Assembly: GCA_039105265.1 (NCBI GenBank)
Contig: JAPFFF010000013.1
Span: 2,418,001-2,482,000, forward strand
Source: Tritrichomonas musculus
Taxonomy: Eukaryota > Parabasalia > Tritrichomonadida > Tritrichomonadidae
Length of the DNA: 64,000 bases
Direction of reading: 5' to 3'
The translations under genes and the position numbers were made by a program. Below, in pieces: positions 19,152 through 31,347 of the stretch (its first letter is position 1; every line of letters starts with the position of its first letter). A model generated the notes under the pieces. It made no database searches. It saw nothing but the letters and a program-made list of their open reading frames with translations, and was not told the origin of the DNA.

Positions 19152-21479
19152 CATTAATTATTGCATCAAATAAAGGATATTTTGAAATAGTTCGAGAATT
19201 ATTATCACAAGAAAATATTGATATCAACATTAAAAACATTTGAATTACAAAATATTCATAATGTCCAAATTAATCTTTTTCATAAAATTTAAATAATCAA
19301 TCATTTATGGAATTTTATTTGAACATTTAATAGTACAGCATTAATTTTAGCATCAAGTATAGGATGTTTAGAAATAGTTCGAGAATTATTATCACAAGAA
19401 AATATTGATATCAACATTAAAAACATTTGAATTACAAAATATTCATAATGTCCAAATCTATCTTTTGCATTATGTTTGAATAATCAATCATTTATGGAAT
19501 TTTATTTAAACATTTAATAATACAGCATTAATTTTAGCATCAGATAAAGGACATATAGAAATAGTTCGAGAATTATTATCACAAGAAAATATTGATATCA
19601 ACATTAAAAACATTTGAATTACAAAATATTCATAATGTCCAAATCTTACTTTTTCATGGTATTTAAATATTCAATCATTTATGGAATTTTATTTGAATAT
19701 TTAATAATACAGCATTAATTTTAGCATCAGATAAAGGACATATAGAAATAGTTCGAGAATTATTATCACAAGAAAATATTGATATCAACATTAAAAACAT
19801 TTGAATTGCAAAATATTCATGAAGTTCAAATCTATCTTTTTCATGATATTTAAATATTCAATCATTTATGGAATTTTATTTGAACATTTAATAATACAGC
19901 ATTAATTTTAGCATCAAGTATAGGATGTTTAGAAATAGTTCGAGAATTATTATCACAAGAAAATATTGATATCAACATTAAAAACATTTGAATTACAAAA
20001 TATTCATAATGTCCAAATCTATCTTTTGCATTATGTTTGAATAATCAATCATTTATGGAATTTTATTTAAACATTTAATAATACAGCATTAATTTTAGCA
20101 TCAGATAAAGGACATATAGAAATAGTTCGAGAATTATTATCACAAGAAAATATTGATATCAACATTAAAAACATTTGAATTACAAAATATTCATAATGTC
20201 CAAATCTTACTTTTTCATGGTATTTAAATATTCAATCATTTATGGAATTTTATTTGAATATTTAATAATACAGCATTAATTTTAGCATCAGATAAAGGAC
20301 ATATAGAAATAGTTCGAGAATTATTATCACAAGAAAATATTGATATCAACATTAAAAACATTTGAATTACAAAATATTCATAATGTCCAAATTAATCTTT
20401 TTCATAAAATTTAAATAATCAATCATTTATGGAATTTTATTTAAACATTTAATAGTACAGCATTAATTTTAGCATCAAGTATAGGATGTTTAGAAATAGT
20501 TCGAGAATTATTATCACAAGAAAATATTGATATCAACATTAAAAACATTTGAATTACAAAATATTCATGAAGTTCAAATCTATCTTTTGCATTATGTTTG
20601 AATAATCAATCATTTATGGAATTTTATTTAAACATTTAATAATACAGCATTAATTATTGCATCAGATAAAGGACATATAGAAATAGTTCGAGAATTATTA
20701 TCACAAGAAAATATTGATATCAACATTAAAAACATTTGAATTACAAAATATTCATAATGTCCAAATCTTACTTTTTCATGGTATTTAAATATTCAATCAT
20801 TTATGGAATTTTATTTGAACATTTAATAATACAGCATTAATTTTAGCATCAAGTATAGGATGTTTAGAAATAGTTCGAGAATTATTATCACAAGAAAATA
20901 TTGATATCAACATTAAAAACATTTGAATTACAAAATATTCATAATGTCCAAATTAATCTTTTTCATAAAATTTAAATAATCAATCATTTATGGAATTTTA
21001 TTTGAACATTTAATAATACAGCATTAATTTTAGCATCAAGTATAGGATGTTTAGAAATAGTTCGAGAATTATTATCACAAGAAAATATTGATATCAACAT
21101 TAAAAACATTTGAATTACAAAATATTCATAATGTCCAAATCTATCTTTTGCATTATGTTTGAATAATCAATCATTTATGGAATTTTATTTAAACATTTAA
21201 TAATACAGCATTAATTTTAGCATCAGATAAAGGACATATAGAAATAGTTCGAGAATTATTATCACAAGAAAATATTGATATCAACATTAAAAACATTTGA
21301 ATTGCAAAATATTCATAATGTCCAAATCAATCTTTTTCATGATATTTAAATATTCAATTATTTATGGTGTTTTAAAATCTTTTACCTCCAAAACTGCAAT
21401 ATACTACGCAAGACTGAATAAACATCAAGAAATTATTGATCTTTTAGCAAATTCAAGTATCCAACAGAACGAAACATGA
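19152..21479 (+). repeat. Ankyrin module array 2: 12 modules of 187 bp plus a terminal module
   Basis: Same module number and order as array 1. Anchors run every 187 bp from 19,152 to 21,209, with the terminal module at 21,396. One base difference from array 1 was seen, in the spacer before module 7 (20,259). Confidence 0.9.
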
Positions 21480-22230
21480 ACAAAGTCAAGCATGATTAAT
21501 GAAAATTGATATCAAAATATTTCAACAACAACATATATTATATGGTTTTGTAAAAGTTTCTGAATCCTGTGTATCTTTTTATTTATTTATTTATTTATTT
21601 ATTTTCTTTATGTTGTCGACTTATTTGTAACTGATGTATATCAATAATATTGTCCTGCTTTTGTTCATTTGAGATGACAATATTTGATATATCGATCATT
21701 TCATAGTTTTTGTGATCATCTGATCCAATTTACTTCAATGTTAATCTTATTATATATGGTTTGCAAAGTATAAAATATCATACTGAAAATACATCATTTT
21801 TTTCCAGTTGATATATCTGTTTCTAATATCTTCATCATCATAATAATAACAAATTTGTCAAATGATATAGAACATATGTTTCCCATTTATTGAGGTGTGA
21901 TTGATAGCTTCTCAAATCAATTATATCATTCCTGCTTATTTTATGCATGAGATGATTTAATTAGATTTATTATTTTTCGGAAATTTTTAAGCTTTCTTCT
22001 GGTTAGTATTATTGTATAAAGATGGTTATTAAAGATGATCTCAAAGCAAATAAGTATTTCAATGAATATATCGAATTACAATCAAATATTCTTTTTGATT
22101 ATTGACCTAAGATTTTATTCAAAATATTTAGAATTATTTTGATAATTTTATTAAAGAAAAAAAAGAGACATTTGAATTACAATAATAAGTAATAAAATAT
22201 TGATCAAGAAACTTTTTAATTTAAAATAAA
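21480..22230. other. Convergent spacer, unit 2
   Basis: Copy of 14,802-15,552, including the (ATTT)n tract. No gene. Confidence 0.5.
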
Positions 22231-23616
22231 TCATATAATCGGAATAGATGATGAAGCACTAACCAAAGCATTAATATTTCTAAGAGGTGAGACAAGATAT
22301 GATGTTGTTTTTCCTTTCCCTTTTAAATAAACTTCTCCTCTTTCTTCAATTTCGAAATCTTCTTCAGAAATCAATTCATAAGTTGATTTAGCTATTTGAA
22401 TTTTCCCTGGTATATCTGTTGTTTGTAATCTTGCTGCAATATTAATTGGATCACCAATTATGTCGAAAACAGGCTTGTCTGTTCCCAACACACCAGCAAG
22501 AATTGGTCCACTTGTATTAATTCCAACTCTCAATTGTAAGTTTGCATTCAATTTTATGTTTACATCTTCAAGTTCATTCAAACAATCGACACCAAAATTC
22601 AAAACTTGTTCTGCATGAGATTTTGCAGGCACTTCATCATCAGAGAAAAGACCTCCAGCTGCCATGTAAATATCACCAATCAACTTGATTTTAGTTATTA
22701 AATCATACTTCTTTGCAGATGAATCAAATGCTGCAAACATTATGGACAAGCTTTCCATGATTTCCTGTGGAGATAAACCTGATGCATATTCACTAAATTT
22801 TACAACATCTGTAAAAATAATTGATGCAGATTGAACAGTAAATGAAACATCTTTTTCACCACTGTTTAATTTAGTAACAATATGACGTGGAAGAATTTGA
22901 AAAAGAAGATTTTCACTTTGTGCTTTAGATGCTTCTGCTTCTTTTTGTTGTTCTATTAATTGTGTTTCATCTCTCAATATGAAAACAAAAGAAGTAACTT
23001 TTAAATGTTCTTGACTTGATTCTTCTGATTTCAATGTATGTCCTTGACTTGACATTCCAAGAATTGTTACTCCACATGGCATTTCTTTAGCATCATCTGT
23101 GATGCATATGAAATGACCTTCAAAAATTAAACCAGATTGACCATTTTTCATTAAATCAAGTTGATTTGATACTTTTTCGGCATTTCCAGATAAATCTTTA
23201 ATATTATTAGAGTCACTTGATTCTTGATCTTTATTTGAACTAGTGTCTTCACTGATATTGGAAAAGATTGTTGAAATATTTTGACCAAGAATTTGATCAG
23301 GTGAATAACCAAGTATGTTTGTAACTGAAGGATTGATTATCTCAACAACACCTGATACATTTGTGCATATAATTGCATCAAGTGACATAAAAATAACACT
23401 TTGTGATGTTGACATTTCTGCTTCTTCTTTGAGTTCTTTCTTACTCATTAGAAAATTTTGGAGCTTTTTGTCAGAAAAGAATACTTGTGGTGGCAATCTT
23501 TGTAATAAAAACATTCCAGAATTGTAAATAATGACTGATTTGATGTAGAAAATCATGCAAATAACAAATGTTATAACTACTACAAAAATTCCCCTAATTA
23601 TAGTTGTTATCAGCAA
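22231..23616 (-). CDS. Adenylate-cyclase-like protein, 5'-truncated, copy 2
   Basis: 461 codons with the same translation as copy 1: membrane segment, PAS-like domain, class III catalytic core with both metal Asp residues and the Lys/Asp adenine pair. Like copy 1 it opens at TTG at the duplication junction and lacks the N-terminal region seen in copy 3. Two identical intact cores in tandem reflect a recent duplication, so they are weak evidence of selection. Confidence 0.8.
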   Translation of the reverse strand: MLITTIIRGIFVVVITFVICMIFYIKSVIIYNSGMFLLQRLPPQVFFSDKKLQNFLMSKKELKEEAEMSTSQSVIFMSLDAIICTNVSGVVEIINPSVTNILGYSPDQILGQNISTIFSNISEDTSSNKDQESSDSNNIKDLSGNAEKVSNQLDLMKNGQSGLIFEGHFICITDDAKEMPCGVTILGMSSQGHTLKSEESSQEHLKVTSFVFILRDETQLIEQQKEAEASKAQSENLLFQILPRHIVTKLNSGEKDVSFTVQSASIIFTDVVKFSEYASGLSPQEIMESLSIMFAAFDSSAKKYDLITKIKLIGDIYMAAGGLFSDDEVPAKSHAEQVLNFGVDCLNELEDVNIKLNANLQLRVGINTSGPILAGVLGTDKPVFDIIGDPINIAARLQTTDIPGKIQIAKSTYELISEEDFEIEERGEVYLKGKGKTTSYLVSPLRNINALVSASSSIPII

Positions 23617-24377
23617 TGTTTTTTTGTTTTTATCAGCAATATTTGTCTGTTGTTATATCAACAATGTTTGTCTGTTGAATTGTTGGTAATTGCTTTGATT
23701 GTAAAAATTTAACATTTTAAATGATGCACAAACCAATCATAGTGTTTTGGTAACAAATAGCTCTATCATATTATGAGAAAAAGTGTTACACTTTATATAA
23801 ACATTTGTAGTTAATGATTTGTTTTCAAATTGAGAGCATACGTTTCTTATTATAGATTACGATATTAATCTTTTTGTTTAAAATTTTATTTGTGATATAT
23901 TTTCAAATTGAAAACTTAATATCTTCCTATTTTCCAAATCTTGTAATATCTTTTTTTTTTTTTTACTTATTTGTAAACAGTGTAAAATAATGTTCGGTTT
24001 AATACACTTTTCAAAAATGTTTATCTTGTTAAAAAACAAAAACTGTATTATTTCATCATGTTAATAATCAATATAATATAATATTTATTATAAAAAAACA
24101 TTAACGAATAATTATAAAATTGATAGTAAAGAAATTTTGCATATTTTTTAAAAAATAAAAACCTAAATTAAAAAACCTCGATCTATGTACTCAAATAATT
24201 GAATAAAAAATATTCAAAAAAATGCACATATAGAAAAAGTGAAGCGAAAAGATCTTTATAGAACATCTTTATTTAATAATTAAGTTCAGTATTCTGCAGA
24301 CAGGTATTTTTGCCAAATTTGCATTTCTTCCCATGACCATCAATAAGATCGATAATTCATATTTTTCCCTTGATATG
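23611..24377. other. Junction segment, second copy
   Basis: Repeat of 16,933-17,699, again joining a truncated cyclase to the next DUF3447 ORF. Confidence 0.7.
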
Positions 24378-24549
24378 ATCTTCTTAAGTTTTAACCAAAT
24401 CTTAAATAAAATATCAATTCAATTATTTTTGAATGTTTTTGAATTGATTATTTTGATTCTTTTCAATTTTGAAAGAACCGAAAACAAAGTTTAAGACAAC
24501 ATTCAAAAATTGAAATAATATTTGGTCAAAAAATAATTATACATTAAGA

Positions 24550-25725
24550 ATGAGTTTTACAGAGTCAATAAACAAAAAGAAAAAAATTGAAGAATCTCTC
24601 CTAGAATTCCTTGAAGAAGAATCGAATGCAGAAGAGAATTATGAAAATTTTGTTCAGGTTATCAAAGATCAAAAAATCCAAGAAGATAAATATGAATTAA
24701 AATCATTAATACAGATGATCAGCGAGATAGGTAACAACCACCAACGTATTTTTAACTTTATTGAAAAAATGGAACGACTTTTGATATTACTCAAAACAGA
24801 TCTTAACAAATATTTTACGAATTCAGAAAAATATGAATTTTTTAAAGGAAACAAACGACTTCTTCTATTTTTAATCGAAGAAAAAATTGTTACTATTGAT
24901 GAAACCATTTTTTCGAGCCTTACGAGTGAAGATAATAAAGTGATGCGATATATTGAATATTTTGGCCCAGAAATCAAAGAAATTCTGACGGAAGACTTCA
25001 TTGAGACCTATTTTAATAAGCATACGGAAGTAAAGAAAGAAGAAATTCTTAAACGACTTCCAAACGAAATTGGAGAAGAATTTTATGACAAACGAAAAAT
25101 TGGAGAAAATGACAACGAATTGTGTGAAATGATTCGAGAGAAGAAAACTAAAGACTTTATTGTTTATGTCAATTTAAATAATATTCGGCTTAAAAGTTAT
25201 ATTGAAGAATCAATTTTTGAAACCAATTCATTTTTGATTACAGATGAAAATAAGAAAACAAAAGCGATCAAAAAAGTGACACTTATTGAATACGCGGCCT
25301 TTTTTGAATCAAATGAAATCATTAATTACATGAAAAAGAATGAAGTTAAACTAATACCAAGCATGTGGTTATATGCGGTCCATAGTAAGAATGCAGAACT
25401 TATCCATGATCTTGAAGATAATCATGTTTTACCACCAAATTTTAAATATGAACAAGTTCTAAAAGAATCCATCAAATGTCATCACAAAGATGTTACGAAA
25501 TACATCATTTACAATTTAATTGATGAAAAAGATCTCAAATACAATATTGAAAATAAATATCATAATTTTTATGAATATTGTTTTGAATATTACAATTTTT
25601 GTTTCCTTCCAGAAAACGTGAAGACCACAAATTTGTTTTTTTATTTCTGTGAATATGATCATTACTCTCTTGTTAAACAATATTTAGAACAAAAATATAT
25701 TGATATAAACGCAATAAATATTTAA
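24550..25725 (+). CDS. DUF3447/ankyrin-type protein, N-terminal domain, copy 3
   Basis: 391 residues, same as copy 2 including Lys99. It ends at TAA before a nine-module ankyrin array. Three nearly identical copies of this frame stay open while the arrays behind them change, so the N-terminal domain is the most plausible translated product. Confidence 0.75.
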   Translation: MSFTESINKKKKIEESLLEFLEEESNAEENYENFVQVIKDQKIQEDKYELKSLIQMISEIGNNHQRIFNFIEKMERLLILLKTDLNKYFTNSEKYEFFKGNKRLLLFLIEEKIVTIDETIFSSLTSEDNKVMRYIEYFGPEIKEILTEDFIETYFNKHTEVKKEEILKRLPNEIGEEFYDKRKIGENDNELCEMIREKKTKDFIVYVNLNNIRLKSYIEESIFETNSFLITDENKKTKAIKKVTLIEYAAFFESNEIINYMKKNEVKLIPSMWLYAVHSKNAELIHDLEDNHVLPPNFKYEQVLKESIKCHHKDVTKYIIYNLIDEKDLKYNIENKYHNFYEYCFEYYNFCFLPENVKTTNLFFYFCEYDHYSLVKQYLEQKYIDINAINI

Positions 25726-25829
25726 AAAAATGAATATTTTAAATGAAATTCAAAATATCATTTAATTTAATCATATGATTAAAAAATTTACTCTTTGATG
25801 GAATTTAAATTGAACATTTAATAATACAG

Positions 25830-27596
25830 CATTAATTATTGCATCAAATAAAGGATATTTTGAAATAGTTCGAGAATTATTATCACAAGAAAATATTGAT
25901 ATCAACATTAAAAACATTTGAATTACAAAATATTCATAATGTCCAAATTAATCTTTTTCATAAAATTTAAATAATCAATCATTTATGGAATTTTATTTGA
26001 ACATTTAATAATACAGCATTAATTTTAGCATCAAGTATAGGATGTTTAGAAATAGTTCGAGAATTATTATCACAAGAAAATATTGATATCAACATTAAAA
26101 ACATTTGAATTACAAAATATTCATGAAGTTCAAATCTATCTTTTGCATTATGTTTGAATAATCAATCATTTATGGAATTTTATTTAAACATTTAATAATA
26201 CAGCATTAATTTTAGCATCAAGTATAGGATGTTTAGAAATAGTTCGAGAATTATTATCACAAGAAAATATTGATATCAACATTAAAAACATTTGAATTAC
26301 AAAATATTCATGAAGTTCAAATCTATCTTTTGCATTATGTTTGAATAATCAATCATTTATGGAATTTTATTTAAACATTTAATAATACAGCATTAATTTT
26401 AGCATCAGATAAAGGACATATAGAAATAGTTCGAGAATTATTATCACAAGAAAATATTGATATCAACATTAAAAACATTTGAATTACAAAATATTCATGA
26501 AGTTCAAATCTATCTTTTGCATTATGTTTGAATAATCAATCATTTATGGAATTTTATTTGAACATTTAATAATACAGCATTAATTTTTGCATCAGATAAA
26601 GGACATATAGAAATAGTTCGAGAATTATTATCACAAGAAAATATTGATATCAACATTAAAAACATTTGAATTACAAAATATTCATAATGTCCAAATTAAT
26701 CTTTTTCATAAAATTTAAATAATCAATCATTTATGGAATTTTATTTGAACATTTAATAATACAGCATTAATTTTAGCATCAAGTATAGGATGTTTAGAAA
26801 TAGTTCGAGAATTATTATCACAAGAAAATATTGATATCAACATTAAAAACATTTGAATTACAAAATATTCATAATGTCCAAATTAATCTTTTTCATAAAA
26901 TTTAAATAATCAATCATTTATGGAATTTTATTTGAACATTTAATAGTACAGCATTAATTTTAGCATCAAGTATAGGATGTTTAGAAATAGTTCGAGAATT
27001 ATTATCACAAGAAAATATTGATATCAACATTAAAAACATTTGAATTACAAAATATTCATGAAGTTCAAATCTATCTTTTGCATTATGTTTGAATAATCAA
27101 TCATTTATGGAATTTTATTTAAACATTTAATAATACAGCATTAATTTTAGCATCAGATAAAGGACATATAGAAATAGTTCGAGAATTATTATCACAAGAA
27201 AATATTGATATCAACATTAAAAACATTTGAATTACAAAATATTCATGAAGTTCAAATCTATCTTTTGCATTATGTTTGAATAATCAATCATTTATGGAAT
27301 TTTATTTAAACATTTAATAATACAGCATTAATTTTTGCATCAGATAAAGGACATATAGAAATAGTTCGAGAATTATTATCACAAGAAAATATTGATATCA
27401 ACATTAAAAACATTTGAATTGCAAAATATTCATAATGTCCAAATCTATCTTTTTCATGATATTTAAATATTCAATTATTTATGGTGTTTTAAAATCTTTT
27501 ACCTCCAAAACTGCAATATACTACGCAAGACTGAATAAACATCAAGAAATTATTGATCTTTTAGCAAATTCAAGTATCCAACAGAACGAAACATGA
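25830..27596 (+). repeat. Ankyrin module array 3: 9 modules of 187 bp plus a terminal module
   Basis: Anchors run every 187 bp from 25,830 to 27,326, with the terminal module at 27,513. The order of module and spacer variants differs from arrays 1 and 2: the spacer type containing CATGAAGTTCAAATC is much more common, and two modules read ALIFASDK. Loss of exactly three modules and reshuffled variants indicate unequal recombination or gene conversion within the array. As elsewhere, every module is flanked by stops in its frame. Confidence 0.9.
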
Positions 27597-28347
27597 ACAA
27601 AGTCAAGCATGATTAATGAAAATTGATATCAAAATATTTCAACAACAACATATATTATATGGTTTTGTAAAAGTTTCTGAATCCTGTGTATCTTTTTATT
27701 TATTTATTTATTTATTTATTTTCTTTATGTTGCCGACTTATTTGTAACTGATGTATATCAATAATATTGTCCTGCTTTTGTTCATTTGAGATGACAATAT
27801 TTGATATATCGATCATTTCATAGTTTTTGTGATCATCTGATCCAATTTACTTCAATGTTAATCTTATTATATATGGTTTGCAAAGTATAAAATATCATAC
27901 TGAAAATACATCATTTTTTTCCAGTTGATATATCTGTTTCTAATATCTTCATCATCATAATAATAACAAATTTGTCAAATGATATAGAACATATGTTTCC
28001 CATTTATTGAGGTGTGATTGATAGCTTCTCAAATCAATTATATCATTCCTGCTTATTTTATGCATGAGATGATTTAATTAGATTTATTATTTTTCGGAAA
28101 TTTTTAAGCTTTCTTCTGGTTAGTATTATTGTATAAAGATGGTTATTAAAGATGATCTCAAAGCAAATAAGTATTTCAATGAATATATCGAATTACAATC
28201 AAATATTCTTTTTGATTATTGACCTAAGATTTTATTCAAAATATTTAGAATTATTTTGATAATTTTATTAAAGAAAAAAAAGAGACATTTGAATTACAAT
28301 AATAAGTAATAAAATATTGATCAAGAAACTTTTTAATTTAAAATAAA
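27597..28347. other. Convergent spacer, unit 3
   Basis: Copy of 14,802-15,552 with small differences (for example TGTTGCCGAC versus TGTTGTCGAC). No gene. Confidence 0.5.
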
Positions 28348-30100
28348 TCATATAATCGGAATAGATGATGAAGCACTAACCAAAGCATTAATATTTCTAA
28401 GAGGTGAGACAAGATATGATGTTGTTTTTCCTTTCCCTTTTAAATAAACTTCTCCTCTTTCTTCAATTTCGAAATCTTCTTCAGAAATCAATTCATAAGT
28501 TGATTTAGCTATTTGAATTTTCCCTGGTATATCTGTTGTTTGTAATCTTGCTGCAATATTAATTGGATCACCAATTATGTCGAAAACAGGCTTGTCTGTT
28601 CCCAACACACCAGCAAGAATTGGTCCACTTGTATTAATTCCAACTCTCAATTGTAAGTTTGCATTCAATTTTATGTTTACATCTTCAAGTTCATTCAAAC
28701 AATCGACACCAAAATTCAAAACTTGTTCTGCATGAGATTTTGCAGGCACTTCATCATCAGAGAAAAGACCTCCAGCTGCCATGTAAATATCACCAATCAA
28801 CTTGATTTTAGTTATTAAATCATACTTCTTTGCAGATGAATCAAATGCTGCAAACATTATGGACAAGCTTCCCATGATTTCCTGTGGAGATAAACCTGAT
28901 GCATATTCACTAAATTTTACAACATCTGTAAAAATAATTGATGCAGATTGAACAGTAAATGAAACATCTTTTTCACCACTGTTTAATTTGGCAACAATAT
29001 GACGTGGAAGAATTTGAAAAAGAAGATTTTCACTTTGTGCTTTAGATGCTTCTGCTTCTTTTTGTTGTTCTATTAATTGTGTTTCATTTCTCAATATGAA
29101 AACAAAAGAAGTAACTTTTAAATGATCTTGATTTGATTCTTCTGATTTCAATGTATGTCCTTGACTTGACATTCCAAGAATTGTTATTCCACATGGCATT
29201 TCTTTAGCATCATCTGTGATGCATATGAAATGACCTTCAAAAATTAAACCAGTATGACCATTTCGCATTAAATCAAGTTGATTTGATACTTTTTCGGCAT
29301 CTCCAGATAAATCTTTAATATTATTAGTGTCACTTGATTCTTGATCTTTATTTGAACTAGTGTCTTCATTGATATTGGAAAAGATTGTTGAAATATTTTG
29401 ACCAAGAATTTGATCAGTTTAATAACCAAGTATGTTTGTAACTGAAGGATTGATTATCTCAACAACACCTGATACATTTGTGCATAAAAATAACACTTTG
29501 TGATGTTGACATTTCTGCTTCTTCTTTGAGTTCTTTCTTACTCATTAGAAAATTTTGGAGCTTTTTGTCAGAAAAGAATATTTGTGGTGGCAATCTTTGT
29601 AATAAAAACATTCCAGCATTGTATATAATGACTGATTTGATGTAGAAAATCATGCTAATAACAAATGTTATAACTACTACAAAAATTCCACAAATTGTGG
29701 TTGTTAAAATTTTTGATTTCAAATTATCACAGAATTCTGCATTTATGTCCTGGATTCTTTCAACTGCTAATTCAAATTTTCCAAGAAGATGTTTATTTAA
29801 TAAATGAAGAGAATGTGCAATCAATTTATTATCGAAGTTTCCACGGCCGATTTGAATTTCATCAATAACAGATTCAATCATTGATGTAAAAATAGTCAAT
29901 CCTTGCGAAGCAGATGAACAACGATAATTATCATGAATATCTGTGTTATTATTTGAATTAATTTGACAATCAAATTCTGTGTTAATTTTGTCAAGTTGAT
30001 CATCAAATCCACTCGAAGGTCCAACAAGTTCATTTCCTTTTAATAATGCTTCATTTGCATTTTTATGTTGAAGAAGCGATGATTTGCAAAGTTGAAGCAT
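28348..30100 (-). pseudogene. Adenylate-cyclase-like gene, longer copy 3, disrupted
   Basis: This copy extends further 5' than the other two, adding about 150 residues upstream of the membrane segment (29,690-30,100; for example LLQHKNANEALLKGNELVG). An out-of-frame hydrophobic stretch (MNYLLLAVILN) lies further up at about 30,140. The catalytic half (28,348-29,268, 306 codons) is intact, with the same metal and adenine-selecting residues. The PAS region is broken: a TAA replaces the codon after LGY near 29,420, and 20 nt are missing near 29,485 relative to copies 1 and 2. Substitutions include Ser-to-Asn and Thr-to-Ala changes. It looks like the original locus from which the truncated copies were duplicated, now decayed. 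Confidence 0.75.
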
Positions 30101-30478
30101 GTTGATATATTCAAGGAACTAGATCCATTCAATATCACTGCTAAAAGAAGATAGTTCATTGTATCAACATTATTAGGAAGCAAGAAGATTCCATCTTCCT
30201 AATTATTCAACATTTTCATTTAATTTTTTTGTTTCAAAACCTTTTTTGTACGTTACAAAAAAATGTCCCAAAAGTGGAATTGAATAGGTTTGTTTGAAAA
30301 AAATAGCTAAAATGTCCAAAGTCCATGACCATGACCATAATAAAAATATCCAAAAAAATGACCAAAATTACAAAATTTTTTGATCTTTGATCGTCAAGGT
30401 CAATAATTTGATTTTTTTTAGTTTGCGATTTTCACTTCGGGAAAAATGATGGCGAGCGGGGGGGGGGGGGGGGGGGGG

Positions 30479-30516
<38 letters not shown>

Positions 30517-31347
30517 AAAATTCAAATTGATCGTCAAGGCCAATAATTTGATTTTTTTAGTGTGCGATTTTGATAAAAATAAAGTTACTATTTTTAAGCA
30601 ATTTCTAAAAAAAAAAAAAAATAACCAAATTTTGACGGTTACACACACGTTTTTTATTTTTTTTTTTAGCCTTGAAATATCCAATAAAATGACCAATCAA
30701 AAAAATGTCCTATGTCCGTAAAGGTTATTTGTTTCGGAAAGCATGAAAAAGAGAATGAAATAAAATTTCGATTTCGAGTATCAGCGCATATTTATTTGTT
30801 GATATCAAAACGTTAATTATCCCTTTCGGCAGTTCTTGAAGATTTTTTTATGTAAAGTATTCAAAAATTTGCGTTTTTGCTGTGAGATGTAAAAGTTTTG
30901 TAAAATAAACTATTCAATGAACGAACAAATAGCCGTATTTTACAAAACCGCAGAAGGGCTAAAAAGTTAATCAATTATCGATTTCTCGAATTGAAGAATA
31001 ACAAGCCAATTATCAATTAAATTATACATTAAATTATATATTATGTTTAAAACTTTTTTATATAATTTATTTGAGAAAATATATTTTCAATTTTGATATA
31101 AAACAATTTTTTAATTGATATTATTACGTTAAAAATTGATATTAATTAAGACAATTCCCTTTAAAATTCACCAAAACGATCAATTATAAAAATAATTCTG
31201 AAAAAGTGGAAATTTGAAAAATTTTATAAAATAACTATTTATCGTTTTTTTCTTTTCTTTTACACGATTTTTACAAAAATTTTTATTAATGTAAATTTAT
31301 TAAATATTAAAATACCAACTATCTTGTTTATTTAAGTTCAAATATAT
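30101..31347. repeat. Intergenic low-complexity region with poly-G, (GA)n and a 43-bp direct repeat
   Basis: A G tract of about 22 bases followed by (GA)n occupies about 30,459-30,510. The sequence GATCGTCAAGGTCAATAATT with the following 23 nt (30,388-30,432) recurs with two or three changes at 30,530-30,572, bracketing the microsatellite. Related ATGACC/ATCC(A)n phrases appear on both sides (30,330 and 30,670). No coding signal. Frames through the poly-G are artefacts. Confidence 0.7.

Larger units (their letters stand above)
17700..24377. repeat. Tandem unit 2 (6678 bp)
   Basis: Same content and order as unit 1, offset by exactly 6678 bp throughout, with very few base differences. Differences at 18,166 and 20,259 relative to unit 1 argue against a pure assembly duplicate. 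Confidence 0.95.
24378..29706. repeat. Tandem unit 3 (incomplete, with a shorter ankyrin array)
   Basis: Matches units 1 and 2 from the left boundary to within the cyclase. Its ankyrin array is 561 bp (three modules) shorter. Similarity stops at 29,706, where this copy continues into cyclase N-terminal sequence instead of the 767-bp junction segment. It also has more base differences than units 1 and 2 have from each other. Confidence 0.9.

Noticed and set aside
30418-30721. Frames through poly-G and (GA)n
   Set aside because: Translations are homopolymeric Gly/Pro and Arg-Glu or Ser-Leu runs, so they are artefacts of the microsatellite.
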